From: Planctomycetota bacterium
Lineage (GTDB): Bacteria > Planctomycetota > Planctomycetia > Gemmatales > Gemmataceae
DNA: 64,000 nt
Direction: 5' to 3'
Assembly: GCA_021413735.1 (NCBI GenBank)
Contig: JAIOPV010000272.1
Span: forward strand, 1 to 64,000
Shown here piece after piece: positions 18,159 to 26,537 of the stretch. The first letter of the stretch is position 1; the number at the start of each line of letters is the position of its first letter. The position numbers and the translations under genes were made by a program. The notes below the pieces were generated by a model that saw only the letters and a program-made list of their open reading frames with translations, was not told where the DNA came from and searched no databases.

Positions 18159-19616
18159 TCACTTCACCGGTGTAATCACCGGGCGAGGATACGCGGTCGG
18201 ATCGGTCAACGATCGGACCATCGCTTCCCCCGGCACGTAAGAACGGATCGTCAGGTAGAACCCGCCGGGAGGAGAAGGAAGCCAGTTCGCTTCCTTGCCT
18301 GCGCCTGGACTGTCTTTCTGAACGTAGATCGTCAGCGATCCGTCGGCGTTGAGCTTCATGTCCTTATTGTCGCTGCCGAGACAGTAGCGTTCGAGCTTGT
18401 TCGGAACCGTGTAGTTGTTCGACAGGTCGTACATCGTTAGCGACCAGAAGCCAGGCTTGCGGAACGGCGGCGGTTCCTTGAACGTCACAGTATACCGCTT
18501 CGCTCCGGTGAGGGCTTCTTCGTTTCGGTCGCGGTACGCCTGCAAGTAGACAGCCTCGCGGGGCACGTTCGCAGTGAGTGAACTGCGAGCGATGACAGCA
18601 CGCGACAGATACTGTGTCTTGAACTCGCCGGTCCACGGTGGCGAACTGAACCAGCCCCCGACATACAGTGCTCCTGGCGACGCGGTGTGGTTCAACACCT
18701 CGGGAACATCCGTCGCGGCTTTGGCCATCGCCTTGAGCGTGATCGGGTCGACAGTCGACCGATCCCAGACCTTACCTTGCTCGAGTCCGAGCGTCTTGAA
18801 CATCGGCACCAGCGCCGCGATCTGCTCCGCAGGCGGCGGGTTCTCATTCATCGCGTTCGAGAGGATCTCCCAGAACTGGAGCGGATCTTTGAAGTCGAGC
18901 ACGCTGGCCGAGAGCTTTGGGTTGGTCAGCATCGGGGCCGCGTAGTTGTATTTCAGCGGTGGCAGAGCGGGCTTGTCGGTGAACTTGGCCAACCCCTGAA
19001 CCGTGATGCCGTTCAGAACCTTCTGCGCTTCCGGCAAGTCGGGCTGGTTGATGAGATGCACACGCGGTTGAATCAGGATCCATCGTGTCGGCGAGTCGAT
19101 CCGCTTGACGCCCGCTGGAAGTTCGCCCTTCCACCCAGGCGCAACGAGCACGAACTTACCGCCTTCGTAACCGGTCGCAGTGCCGCCCGCGTAGGCGAAC
19201 GTGTTCGTCCACAGATCGACGATCTCGACCATGTAGTACCGGCCACGCGAGTCCGGCACCGTGAGGATGATCGGCTCCGGGCCGAGATCGAGGAACCCGA
19301 AACCATAGACGGTGTTCACGTTTGGAGTGACGTAGCCGGCTTCCTCGGACAGCTTCGGCGTGGAGATGTTCTCCATTCGCCAGAGCGAGTTCGGTGCGGC
19401 CTTCGCAGTCGGGCAGAGCGCGTCGTTGTATCGCAGGTTGTACATCACCACGAGCGGGTAGCCCCAAACCGCGGCATCGACTGCCGTCGCCGAAGCAAGC
19501 GTTTCGCGAGCGTGATTTCGTGCGGTTGTGGGATCAACCTTCTTCGGCGGCTCAGCCCTGAGCGTGACGCCCATCCCGACGACAGCAACAAGCAAAGCAG
19601 CGTGACGTGTTCTCAT
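18159..19616 (-). CDS. Secreted DUF1254/DUF1214 protein
   Basis: 485 residues from ATG 19616, which has AGGAG seven bases upstream and opens a signal peptide (MRTRHAALLVAVVGMGVTLRA). The N-terminal domain is DUF1254 (AVWGYPLVVMYNLRYND, VTPNVNTVYGFGFLDL, PDSRGRYYMVEIVDLWTN) and the C-terminal one DUF1214 (TVTFKEPPPFRKPGFWSLTMYD, DGSLTIYVQKDSPG). These domains form jelly-roll proteins found in many bacteria without an agreed biochemical activity. It is the first gene of a probable pair with the P450 downstream; the pairing does not by itself tell the function. Confidence 0.88.
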   Translation of the reverse strand: MRTRHAALLVAVVGMGVTLRAEPPKKVDPTTARNHARETLASATAVDAAVWGYPLVVMYNLRYNDALCPTAKAAPNSLWRMENISTPKLSEEAGYVTPNVNTVYGFGFLDLGPEPIILTVPDSRGRYYMVEIVDLWTNTFAYAGGTATGYEGGKFVLVAPGWKGELPAGVKRIDSPTRWILIQPRVHLINQPDLPEAQKVLNGITVQGLAKFTDKPALPPLKYNYAAPMLTNPKLSASVLDFKDPLQFWEILSNAMNENPPPAEQIAALVPMFKTLGLEQGKVWDRSTVDPITLKAMAKAATDVPEVLNHTASPGALYVGGWFSSPPWTGEFKTQYLSRAVIARSSLTANVPREAVYLQAYRDRNEEALTGAKRYTVTFKEPPPFRKPGFWSLTMYDLSNNYTVPNKLERYCLGSDNKDMKLNADGSLTIYVQKDSPGAGKEANWLPSPPGGFYLTIRSYVPGEAMVRSLTDPTAYPRPVITPVK

Positions 19617-19644
19617 GGATGAACTCCTGAGTTTCCAGGTCTCC

Positions 19645-19690
19645 GCCGTTTGCGGTTTCGCAGGCGTTGGCCTGCGAAACCGCAAACGGC
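19645..19690. repeat. Palindrome related to the GCCGCTTGCGG family
   Basis: Perfect 21-bp arms GCCGTTTGCGGTTTCGCAGGC and their complement with a four-base loop. The core has T for C at two positions compared with the three sites to the left. It lies between the end of the MFS gene and the start of the DUF1254 gene, both on the minus strand, so here it is a candidate terminator or attenuator and not a convergent 3' end. Confidence 0.75.
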
Positions 19691-19694
19691 GATA

Positions 19695-21206
19695 TCACTT
19701 CTTGCGGGATCGCATCATGAAAATAACGGCGACCAACCCAATAGCCGTCACGCCGGTGCCCAGGAAATAGCCGTCGGCGATACTTTGCGCTGCGGATTGT
19801 TTCAGTTCGTCGAGAGCTATGGGCCATCGGTCGCGGACCGCGTGAGCATCCTTTTCTTGCCCACGAATCGTACCGAGAAGCAGCGGCTCCAGTTCCGCAC
19901 GCTCCACAGCCGAGTGGGTGTTGCGATCAGCGATCGGTCCAAGTTGCGGCAACTCCTGAGCGGCGATCATCATACCGATCACAGCCATGCCCATCGCGTT
20001 GCCAAGCTGACGTACCGTGTCGAGCAGCCCATACGCCTGGCCGCGTTCGGAGGCCGGTACGCGAGACATGCCATCAGTGTAAGTCTGCGGGAGTGTCAGC
20101 CCAAGCCCCGCGCCAATCATCACCATGCACGGTGCGACCCAGGTGAAATTGCGAGTCGGAAACGTCTGCGTTTCCAGCAAGAAGCCGAGCGTAATCAGTG
20201 TCATCCCAAGGACGACTGGTACCTTCAGCCCGAATCGGTCGAACAGGAGCCCGCCAACCGGAGCCATGAACATCCACGGGATCAGCAACAACAGCATCGA
20301 CAATCCAGCCTGCATTGGCGGGAAGTGCAGAATGCTTTGCAGGTAGATCGCGATGAACGCCGACTGGCCGATCAATGCGAACTGAGCGCAATACAGCACG
20401 ATCGCGTCGGCGGCGAACGCTCGGTTGAAGAACATGCGAACATTCAGCAGGGGTTCGGCGAGTCGAAGCTGGATTGTCGCGAACGCCGCGAGAATCAGTA
20501 CGCCAACCGCCATCAGTCCGAGGGTGATGACGGGTGAAACATGCGTTCCGTGGCTTTCCTGCAAACCATAGACGAGACTCGTGATGCCCGCCATCAGTAG
20601 CAGCGTGCTGCCAACCCGAAACGACTGGACGGCAACAGGTGGATCGAAAGGCTTGGCGACCCGCACGAGCACGAGAACAACGACCGAGATGGGTATGCTC
20701 ACGAGGAAGACCGCTCGCCAGCCGATGAACTCGACGAGGGCTCCACTGATGATCGGGCCCATCGCCATGAAGATGCTGCTGATGCCAGTGTAGATGCCCA
20801 TTGCCCGGCCGCGTTCCTTGGGGTCGAACGCTTCGGTCACGAGGACCGCGGCAGCAGGCATCATCAGTCCGGCTGCCACTCCTTCGAGAACACGACCGAT
20901 CACCAGCACGGTGAAATCCGGAGCCGCGGCGCATGTGATTGAGCCAATGACGAACAGGAGCAATCCGCCAGTGAAGACGCGAACTCGGCCGAAGCCGTCC
21001 CCAAATCGTCCGCCGGCTGCCACGGTGGTAGCCAGGGCGAGAGGCAACCCCGTGACGACCCACTGAAGGTTGCTCTGCGGCAGCGAAAACGCACGCTGGA
21101 TGCTCGGCAGCGCAACACTGATACCGGTGCCGTCGATCATGAACATCGACAGTGCGCCGGCCATGGCGAACAGCGTCCACCAGCGGCGAGGGTCGGGGTT
21201 GGGCAT
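19695..21206 (-). CDS. MFS exporter, DHA2 (14-helix) family
   Basis: A 503-residue inner-membrane drug/proton antiporter-type protein. The DHA2 hallmarks are visible: MFMIDGTGISVALPSIQ in helix 1, LQWVVTGLPLALA in helix 2, the motif A region (GGRFGDGFGRVRVFTGGL) and motif C-like MAMGPIISGALVEFIGWRAVFLVSIPISV. A second half with AQFALIGQSAFIAIYLQ, GGLLFDRFGLKVPVVLG and the C-terminal helix before MMRSRKK completes about 14 helices. Family members export drugs, dyes or metabolites; the cargo is not predictable. No regulator sits beside it. Confidence 0.92.
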   Translation of the reverse strand: MPNPDPRRWWTLFAMAGALSMFMIDGTGISVALPSIQRAFSLPQSNLQWVVTGLPLALATTVAAGGRFGDGFGRVRVFTGGLLLFVIGSITCAAAPDFTVLVIGRVLEGVAAGLMMPAAAVLVTEAFDPKERGRAMGIYTGISSIFMAMGPIISGALVEFIGWRAVFLVSIPISVVVLVLVRVAKPFDPPVAVQSFRVGSTLLLMAGITSLVYGLQESHGTHVSPVITLGLMAVGVLILAAFATIQLRLAEPLLNVRMFFNRAFAADAIVLYCAQFALIGQSAFIAIYLQSILHFPPMQAGLSMLLLLIPWMFMAPVGGLLFDRFGLKVPVVLGMTLITLGFLLETQTFPTRNFTWVAPCMVMIGAGLGLTLPQTYTDGMSRVPASERGQAYGLLDTVRQLGNAMGMAVIGMMIAAQELPQLGPIADRNTHSAVERAELEPLLLGTIRGQEKDAHAVRDRWPIALDELKQSAAQSIADGYFLGTGVTAIGLVAVIFMMRSRKK

Positions 21207-21691
21207 CTGTTATCTCAGAAGAACAAAACGTGCAAGATTCTGTATGCGGTGAGCCGGACCATGTCTTTGTACTGTGGAAGGGCACGACCCCGTCAGTGAA
21301 CCGCGATTACCTCAAAATTCTCGGCAACACCACGACCGCTCTGTTCCGAAATCGATTCTTCGAGGGCCTCAGGTCGAAGCTGCGTACATGACGCCAAACC
21401 CATTCGACCCAAGCCCAAATCCAAGCGTCCTCACGGTGGTCAACCCGGTCATACCAGAATGACCCACAAATACCAAATGTGGAACGATGCTTTCACTGCG
21501 CGGCCATGCTACGATCAAACCCGCCGGCCGGCGCTGGTGTTGAGCTGCCCCTCTTGGTAGAATGACACGAATCTGTGACACGTTTTCTGAAGCAATTTCG
21601 ATTCTCTCTGTAGTGCCACATTTCCCTTGCGTAATAATTTCGAGTTCGCTGGAGTGCTCTCCACGATCTCAAAGATTCCAGGGTATCCGAA
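21207..21691. other. 485-bp intergenic region with no recognised feature
   Basis: The MFS gene (minus) and the next plus-strand gene point away from each other across this gap. It has a lower GC feel than the region to the left, with no long palindrome, no tRNA-like sequence and no open frame with convincing protein features on either strand. Promoters for both neighbours are expected here but cannot be pinned down by eye. Confidence 0.4.
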
Positions 21692-22198
21692 ATGATCAGC
21701 GAGATTGTCATCGGGGGACGCTCGTTTCGAGTTGTTGATGATGCGAGCAAGCTGATCGGAGCCGCTGCCCTCCAAGAGGCGGGACGAGTCTCCGAGGCGG
21801 AATTCCTCTATCGTTCGATCGGGCAAGATGCTGCGGGGAGAGTTTGCGAAAGACAACCTGCCCGAATTGTTAATGGGATCGTCGTCCCTTGGCCATCAAT
21901 TCGACTCGTGACTGCCGTTCACCAGGAGAAAGGTAAAGTGGTCAACGTCGTGACCGAGTTTGACGGGATTTCGAGCGTACGATGGTCTGAAATGAGCGAC
22001 GCTCAGCGTGTGTTGGCGGAGAAGTTGGTTGCCGAGATTCACGCTGCGGATATCGAAGTTGCTCAGGCACCGGAATGCGTCCGAAACCAGTTCTGGCAAA
22101 CGCTTCCGGACGGAATTAATCCCTCGGATTACGCACAGGTGGTAAGAGACTGGCTCGAGGCGGCGCGGCGTGATGTCGCAGAATTAGGACTGGCCTAA
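21692..22198 (+). CDS. Hypothetical protein upstream of the NRPS locus
   Basis: 168 residues from ATG 21692; the leader before it (CCAGGGTATCCGAA) has only a weak binding site. The sequence reads like a real soluble alpha/beta protein: MISEIVIGGRSFRVVDDA, AGRVSEAEFLYRSIGQ, RLVTAVHQEKGKVVNVVTEFDG and a helical C-terminus ending in VVRDWLEAARRDVAELGLA. I recognise no family. It is on the same strand as the first NRPS gene but 239 bp before it, with a hairpin in between, so membership in that transcription unit is uncertain. Confidence 0.5.
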   Translation: MISEIVIGGRSFRVVDDASKLIGAAALQEAGRVSEAEFLYRSIGQDAAGRVCERQPARIVNGIVVPWPSIRLVTAVHQEKGKVVNVVTEFDGISSVRWSEMSDAQRVLAEKLVAEIHAADIEVAQAPECVRNQFWQTLPDGINPSDYAQVVRDWLEAARRDVAELGLA

Positions 22199-22373
22199 CA
22201 CGGTCGCCTCGTGAGAAGAATTCACTTCAACCGATCTCATCGTCGATGAGACTGGCACAAAGTTCGCTACATTTCCGAACAGGTCCTTGCCTCTGGAGTA
22301 TCCTCGCGGGCCTTGGAACAACAGTGGTCGGCCTCTCACACCGCGCACTCCTCCCTCTGTGATCCAAGTCAAA

Positions 22374-22418
22374 GCAAAATTTGTAATGGCGAACCCAAGG
22401 GGCCATCACAAATTTGCC
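22374..22418 (+). promoter_or_regulatory. Leader hairpin just upstream of the C-A-T-TE NRPS gene
   Basis: Two 17-bp arms (22374-22390 and 22402-22418) pair at 14 positions around GAACCCAAGGG and end 19 bp before the NRPS start codon. The arms are AT-rich (CAAAATTTGT / ACAAATTTG), unlike the GC palindromes elsewhere. It could be an operator for a dimeric regulator or an RNA leader structure that affects translation. No T run follows, so a simple terminator is unlikely. Confidence 0.4.
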
Positions 22419-22437
22419 TTGTCGCCGAGATAGACTT

Positions 22438-25400
22438 ATGACCGTTCGCCCTCCAGGTGCTGCGGATGCGAAGGTCCGAATCGCCTGGAGCAATCAGCCT
22501 GCGATTCCTCTTGACGGGTCACGGGATCATCTCCCCACAACCGCAGGCCAGCGTCGCCTTTGGTTGCTCGACCAAATTATTTCCAACCCCGAAGTCTATA
22601 ACGTCTACTTTTTGCTCCGCCTTCGAGGCAGGGTCAATGCCCTCGCCCTGCAGCGGAGTCTTGCGACTGTGGTCGCTCGCCACGCAGCACTGCGCACTCG
22701 ACTCGTCAATGTCGAGGGAATCCTTTCCCAACTGGTAGAGCCTCCGAGTTCGGTGGAGTCGCCAGTCATTGACCTTCGAGCGCACCCCGCAAGTGAACGG
22801 TTTGAGGACGTACGAGAAAGGGTTCACACTGACTCGAAACGACGGTTCGATCTGGCCTCCGGCAACCTCTGGACTGTTCAACTCTACTTACTGGAGGAAG
22901 AAGAGTCCCTGCTTTGGGTGAACTTCCACCATTCGATTATGGATGGTTGGGCCGTGAGCATCTTTTTTCGCGAACTGAGCCAGTGCTACGAGGCATTCTG
23001 CGTTGGGCGTGAGCCATCGTTGTCGATATTGCCGATCCAGTTTGGAGACTTTGCCGCGTGGCAACGTGAATACGCGAAGACTCCTGAATTTCAGCATCAA
23101 TTAGAGGGATGGAAGACTCGGCTGAACCTCCCGCTACCGCCCCTGGATCTCCCAGTTAGCAAAACACGCCCGACCTCGCAAACCTTTCTCGGTGCCACCC
23201 ACAAGTTCGCATTCCCGTCAGAGTTGGTGGTGGCGATTGATGAACTCGCGAGGCGAGAATTGGCGAGCCGATTTCTGGTTGGGTTGGCAGCATTTCAGTC
23301 GATCATGCACCGTTATACAAGGCAGGAGGATCTGCTCATTGGCGTCCCGGTCGCCAACCGTCAGCGACCCGAGACCCGCGAAATCATTGGGTTTTTTACC
23401 AACACATTGGTGTTCCGCACGAATCTCGGAGGCAATCCGACATTTCGCAATCTCCTTGCACGAACACGTCGGACCCGCGACGAAGCATTCACAGGCTCCG
23501 ACATCGACCTGGAATCACTTGTCGAGGCAATTCAACCAGCCCACGACCCCTCACGCCAACCATTCTTCCAGGTCGTGTTTCAGTATCAGAACATCGCGAT
23601 AACCCCCGATCGAATTGGTTCCCACACCGCTGAGGTCGTGCCCGTTCACAATGGCACCGCGATGTTCGATCTGCGGATGGTGCTTGAGGATTCCTCGGAC
23701 GGGGGCCTCTGGGGATGGATCGAATTTAACACTGCTCTCTTCGATAGCCCCGTCATTGAACGGCTCGCGAACCACTACCTGACATTCCTCCAGGCAGCTT
23801 GCACAGAACCGGACAAGACAATCGGTGAGCTGCCGCTGTTGACACTCAGCGAGCGGGAACAACTCGTAATTGGGTGGAATAACACACTGGGTCAATACCC
23901 GATGGATCTCTGCATCCATCAACTCTTCGAGGAGCAAGTTCGTCGTCAGCCCGATGCTGTGGCGGTGATCGCGAATGGTCGCAAGTGGACCTTTCGCCAA
24001 CTGAACGAGAAAGCCAATCAACTCGCTCGGCATCTCCAGTCTCAAGGGGTCGGGCCAGGCACCTTTGTTGGAGTTTGTCTCAAACGATCCCCGGAAATGA
24101 TGACGGCGATCTTGGCTGTACTCAAGGGGGGCAGTGCGTATGTGCCCCTCGACTCAGTGTACCCGCGTGACCGGCTGGCGTTCATGCTGGGAGACACGAA
24201 AGCCGCAGTCGTGTTGACGGAGCAGTCTTTAATCGAACGCCTACCCGAAGGGGCGGCACAATACCTGTGCCTGGATCTGATTGGAACCGAGTTGGATCGG
24301 CTCGATACCGAGAACCTCGGTCCCGTGAGCACGCCCGATGACCGTTGTTATGTGATCTACACTTCAGGCTCGACTGGCAGACCAAAGGGGGTTGTCCTGC
24401 GACACCGAGCTGTGGTGAATACCCTTGACTGGGTCAACACAACGTTTGGAGTTGGCCCATCCGATCGTGTGCTATTCGTGACTTCGTTGAGCTTCGACCT
24501 CTCCGTCTATGACATTTTTGGTGTGCTCGGCGCCGGTGGCTCTGTTCGCGTTGCCGACGAGGAAGAACTTCGCGATCCCGTTGAACTCATGCGAATCCTG
24601 CGGACCGAGCCAATCACAATTTGGGACTCGGCCCCTGCTGCCTTGCAACAGTTGGCTCCGTTTTTCGCACAGGATCGGGGCGGTCAACTCAGGCTGGTGA
24701 TGCTCTCAGGCGACTGGATTCCGGTATCGCTACCGAATCTTGTGCGCGCTGCATTTCCGCAGTCCAAGGTGATGAGTTTGGGAGGTGCGACCGAGGCCGC
24801 AATCTGGTCGAACTGGTACCCGATCGGTCATGTCGATCCATCATGGCCGAGCATCCCTTACGGCAAGCCTATTCGCAATGCCCGCTACCACATCTTGGAT
24901 GATCGACTCCAACCCGTTCCAGTGGGTGTCCCCGGAGAGCTACACATTGGCGGTTTGGTGCTGGCCGATGGGTACTTGAACCGCCCGGAACTGACGGCCG
25001 AACGGTTCATCCCCGACCACCTCACTCCGACTTCGCCTCCTGAACTTGGCCTCCCAAATGCGCCCAGGCTCTACAAGACTGGCGATCTGGCACGTTACTT
25101 TCCAGATGGGAACATCGAGTTCTTGGGTCGAATCGATCAGCAAGTGAAAGTCCGCGGCTACCGGGTTGAACTTGGCGAGATCGAGACTGTGCTCGCTCAA
25201 CACCCCGCGGTACGAGAGGTTGTCGTCAAGAATCACCGGGATGACGCGGGGCATGTGTACCTGGTGGCGTACCTCGTGTTGCGACCGTCGCTCGCGCTGA
25301 ACTCGGCCGAACTCGCGAAATATCTCAAGGCCAAACTGCCTGAGTACATGGTTCCGTCGCAGTTCATGGTCCTTGAGTCCTTGCCGTTGACTCCCAATGG

Positions 25401-26520
25401 CAAACTGGACCGTGCTGCGCTCACGCCACCCGAACTCGTAGTCACCAAGTCAGAGACAGAATTTAAACTACCGACAAATGACGCCGAGAGAGCATTGCAA
25501 GCGATCTGGGAAGAAGTTCTCAAGGTCCGACCCATCAGTGTGACTGATAGCTTCTACGACCTCGGTGGTCACTCGCTGATGGCCGCTGTCCTGATGGCTC
25601 GTGTTGAATCTCAGCTCGGGCACCGACTGCCGCTTGAGTTGTTGTTTTCCACCCCCACAGTGCGCGGGCTTGCAACGCTGATCCAACGCAAACTGGAACT
25701 GGGCCGTGGCTGCCTGGTCCCTCTTCAAACCGAGGGGATAAAGCCGGCGCTGTTCCTCATCGCGGGGGCAGGGGGGCACGTGTTCGCGTTCCATCAATTT
25801 GCGAGGTTACTCGGCTCCGACCAACCAACTTACGGTTTGAAAGCTGTCGGGGTGGATGGGTCGGAGCACCCGCTGGAGAGCATGAAGGAGATTGCATCTC
25901 GGTATCTGAAAGAGATCCTCCACAGCCGTCCGAATGGCCCGTTCATCATTGGAGGCTATTCGATCGGAGCGATCATCGCCTTTGAACTGGCTTTGCAGTT
26001 GCGGGCGGCTGGTATGGAAGTGCCTCGCGTAATCGTGTTCGACATGTTGGCACCGGGCTATCCGCGAAAGCCCGCGTTACCGCGACGCACCTGGTCTCAC
26101 TTGGTCCGTTTCGTGATGTCGCGAGGCAAGATTGCCTATCTCAAGGATCGGTATCGCCGGCTACGGGGGCGGGTGCTTGGGTTGTTGAACCTGCATCGAC
26201 TCGATGCCCCCGGCGTGCCTGGCATGGACGTGGTCCCTCAAGAGAATCTCAAGCGAGTTTGGGGCGCTCTCACAAAAGCCCACGAACATTACTGGCCGTC
26301 GGGCATGTACGATGGCCGCGTGGTTCTCTTCGCCTCCAACACTCCCGAGGACTGGCCCGGTTGTGTCTTCGACGACGACGCCAAGGGATGGAGTCGCTGG
26401 ACAACCGGAGGCGTCGAGATTCACACGGTGCACGCCGGGCACCTCGAAATGTTCCACGAGAGCAATCAGCGTGTCATTGCGGCGCTGTTGCGCGAAGCGA
26501 TCGCGAAGATCGGCAAGTAA
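22438..26520 (+). CDS. Single-module NRPS, C-A-T-TE, cysteine-like A-domain pocket
   Basis: 1360 residues from ATG 22438. Order: condensation domain ~30-460 with canonical HHSIMDG at 164-170; adenylation domain ~480-1000 with YTSGSTGRPKG from 641, YKTGDLARY and NGKLDR; carrier domain with GGHS (Ser1046 is the phosphopantetheine site); thioesterase with GGYSIG (Ser1175) and the catalytic-type His in HAGHLEMFH near 1335. Aligned by eye to GrsA, the ten specificity positions read D-L-Y-D-M-S-L-I-W-K, close to the cysteine code D-L-Y-N-L-S-L-I-W-K; LSGDWIP and LGGATEAAIWS are also typical of Cys-activating domains. The C domain is not the heterocyclising DxxxxD type. A GH-like lipoprotein gene follows after 17 bp. 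Confidence 0.95.
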   Translation: MTVRPPGAADAKVRIAWSNQPAIPLDGSRDHLPTTAGQRRLWLLDQIISNPEVYNVYFLLRLRGRVNALALQRSLATVVARHAALRTRLVNVEGILSQLVEPPSSVESPVIDLRAHPASERFEDVRERVHTDSKRRFDLASGNLWTVQLYLLEEEESLLWVNFHHSIMDGWAVSIFFRELSQCYEAFCVGREPSLSILPIQFGDFAAWQREYAKTPEFQHQLEGWKTRLNLPLPPLDLPVSKTRPTSQTFLGATHKFAFPSELVVAIDELARRELASRFLVGLAAFQSIMHRYTRQEDLLIGVPVANRQRPETREIIGFFTNTLVFRTNLGGNPTFRNLLARTRRTRDEAFTGSDIDLESLVEAIQPAHDPSRQPFFQVVFQYQNIAITPDRIGSHTAEVVPVHNGTAMFDLRMVLEDSSDGGLWGWIEFNTALFDSPVIERLANHYLTFLQAACTEPDKTIGELPLLTLSEREQLVIGWNNTLGQYPMDLCIHQLFEEQVRRQPDAVAVIANGRKWTFRQLNEKANQLARHLQSQGVGPGTFVGVCLKRSPEMMTAILAVLKGGSAYVPLDSVYPRDRLAFMLGDTKAAVVLTEQSLIERLPEGAAQYLCLDLIGTELDRLDTENLGPVSTPDDRCYVIYTSGSTGRPKGVVLRHRAVVNTLDWVNTTFGVGPSDRVLFVTSLSFDLSVYDIFGVLGAGGSVRVADEEELRDPVELMRILRTEPITIWDSAPAALQQLAPFFAQDRGGQLRLVMLSGDWIPVSLPNLVRAAFPQSKVMSLGGATEAAIWSNWYPIGHVDPSWPSIPYGKPIRNARYHILDDRLQPVPVGVPGELHIGGLVLADGYLNRPELTAERFIPDHLTPTSPPELGLPNAPRLYKTGDLARYFPDGNIEFLGRIDQQVKVRGYRVELGEIETVLAQHPAVREVVVKNHRDDAGHVYLVAYLVLRPSLALNSAELAKYLKAKLPEYMVPSQFMVLESLPLTPNGKLDRAALTPPELVVTKSETEFKLPTNDAERALQAIWEEVLKVRPISVTDSFYDLGGHSLMAAVLMARVESQLGHRLPLELLFSTPTVRGLATLIQRKLELGRGCLVPLQTEGIKPALFLIAGAGGHVFAFHQFARLLGSDQPTYGLKAVGVDGSEHPLESMKEIASRYLKEILHSRPNGPFIIGGYSIGAIIAFELALQLRAAGMEVPRVIVFDMLAPGYPRKPALPRRTWSHLVRFVMSRGKIAYLKDRYRRLRGRVLGLLNLHRLDAPGVPGMDVVPQENLKRVWGALTKAHEHYWPSGMYDGRVVLFASNTPEDWPGCVFDDDAKGWSRWTTGGVEIHTVHAGHLEMFHESNQRVIAALLREAIAKIGK

Positions 26521-26537
26521 TCTCAGGAGAGCCTACG

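Noticed and set aside
21515-21856. 113-codon minus-strand frame overlapping the 168-residue gene
   Set aside because: Less protein-like than the plus frame and without a binding site; both cannot be right, and the plus frame is the better candidate.
22414-22437. Upstream TTG start for the first NRPS
   Set aside because: It lies inside the right arm of the leader hairpin and adds eight unconserved basic residues; ATG 22438 is simpler.
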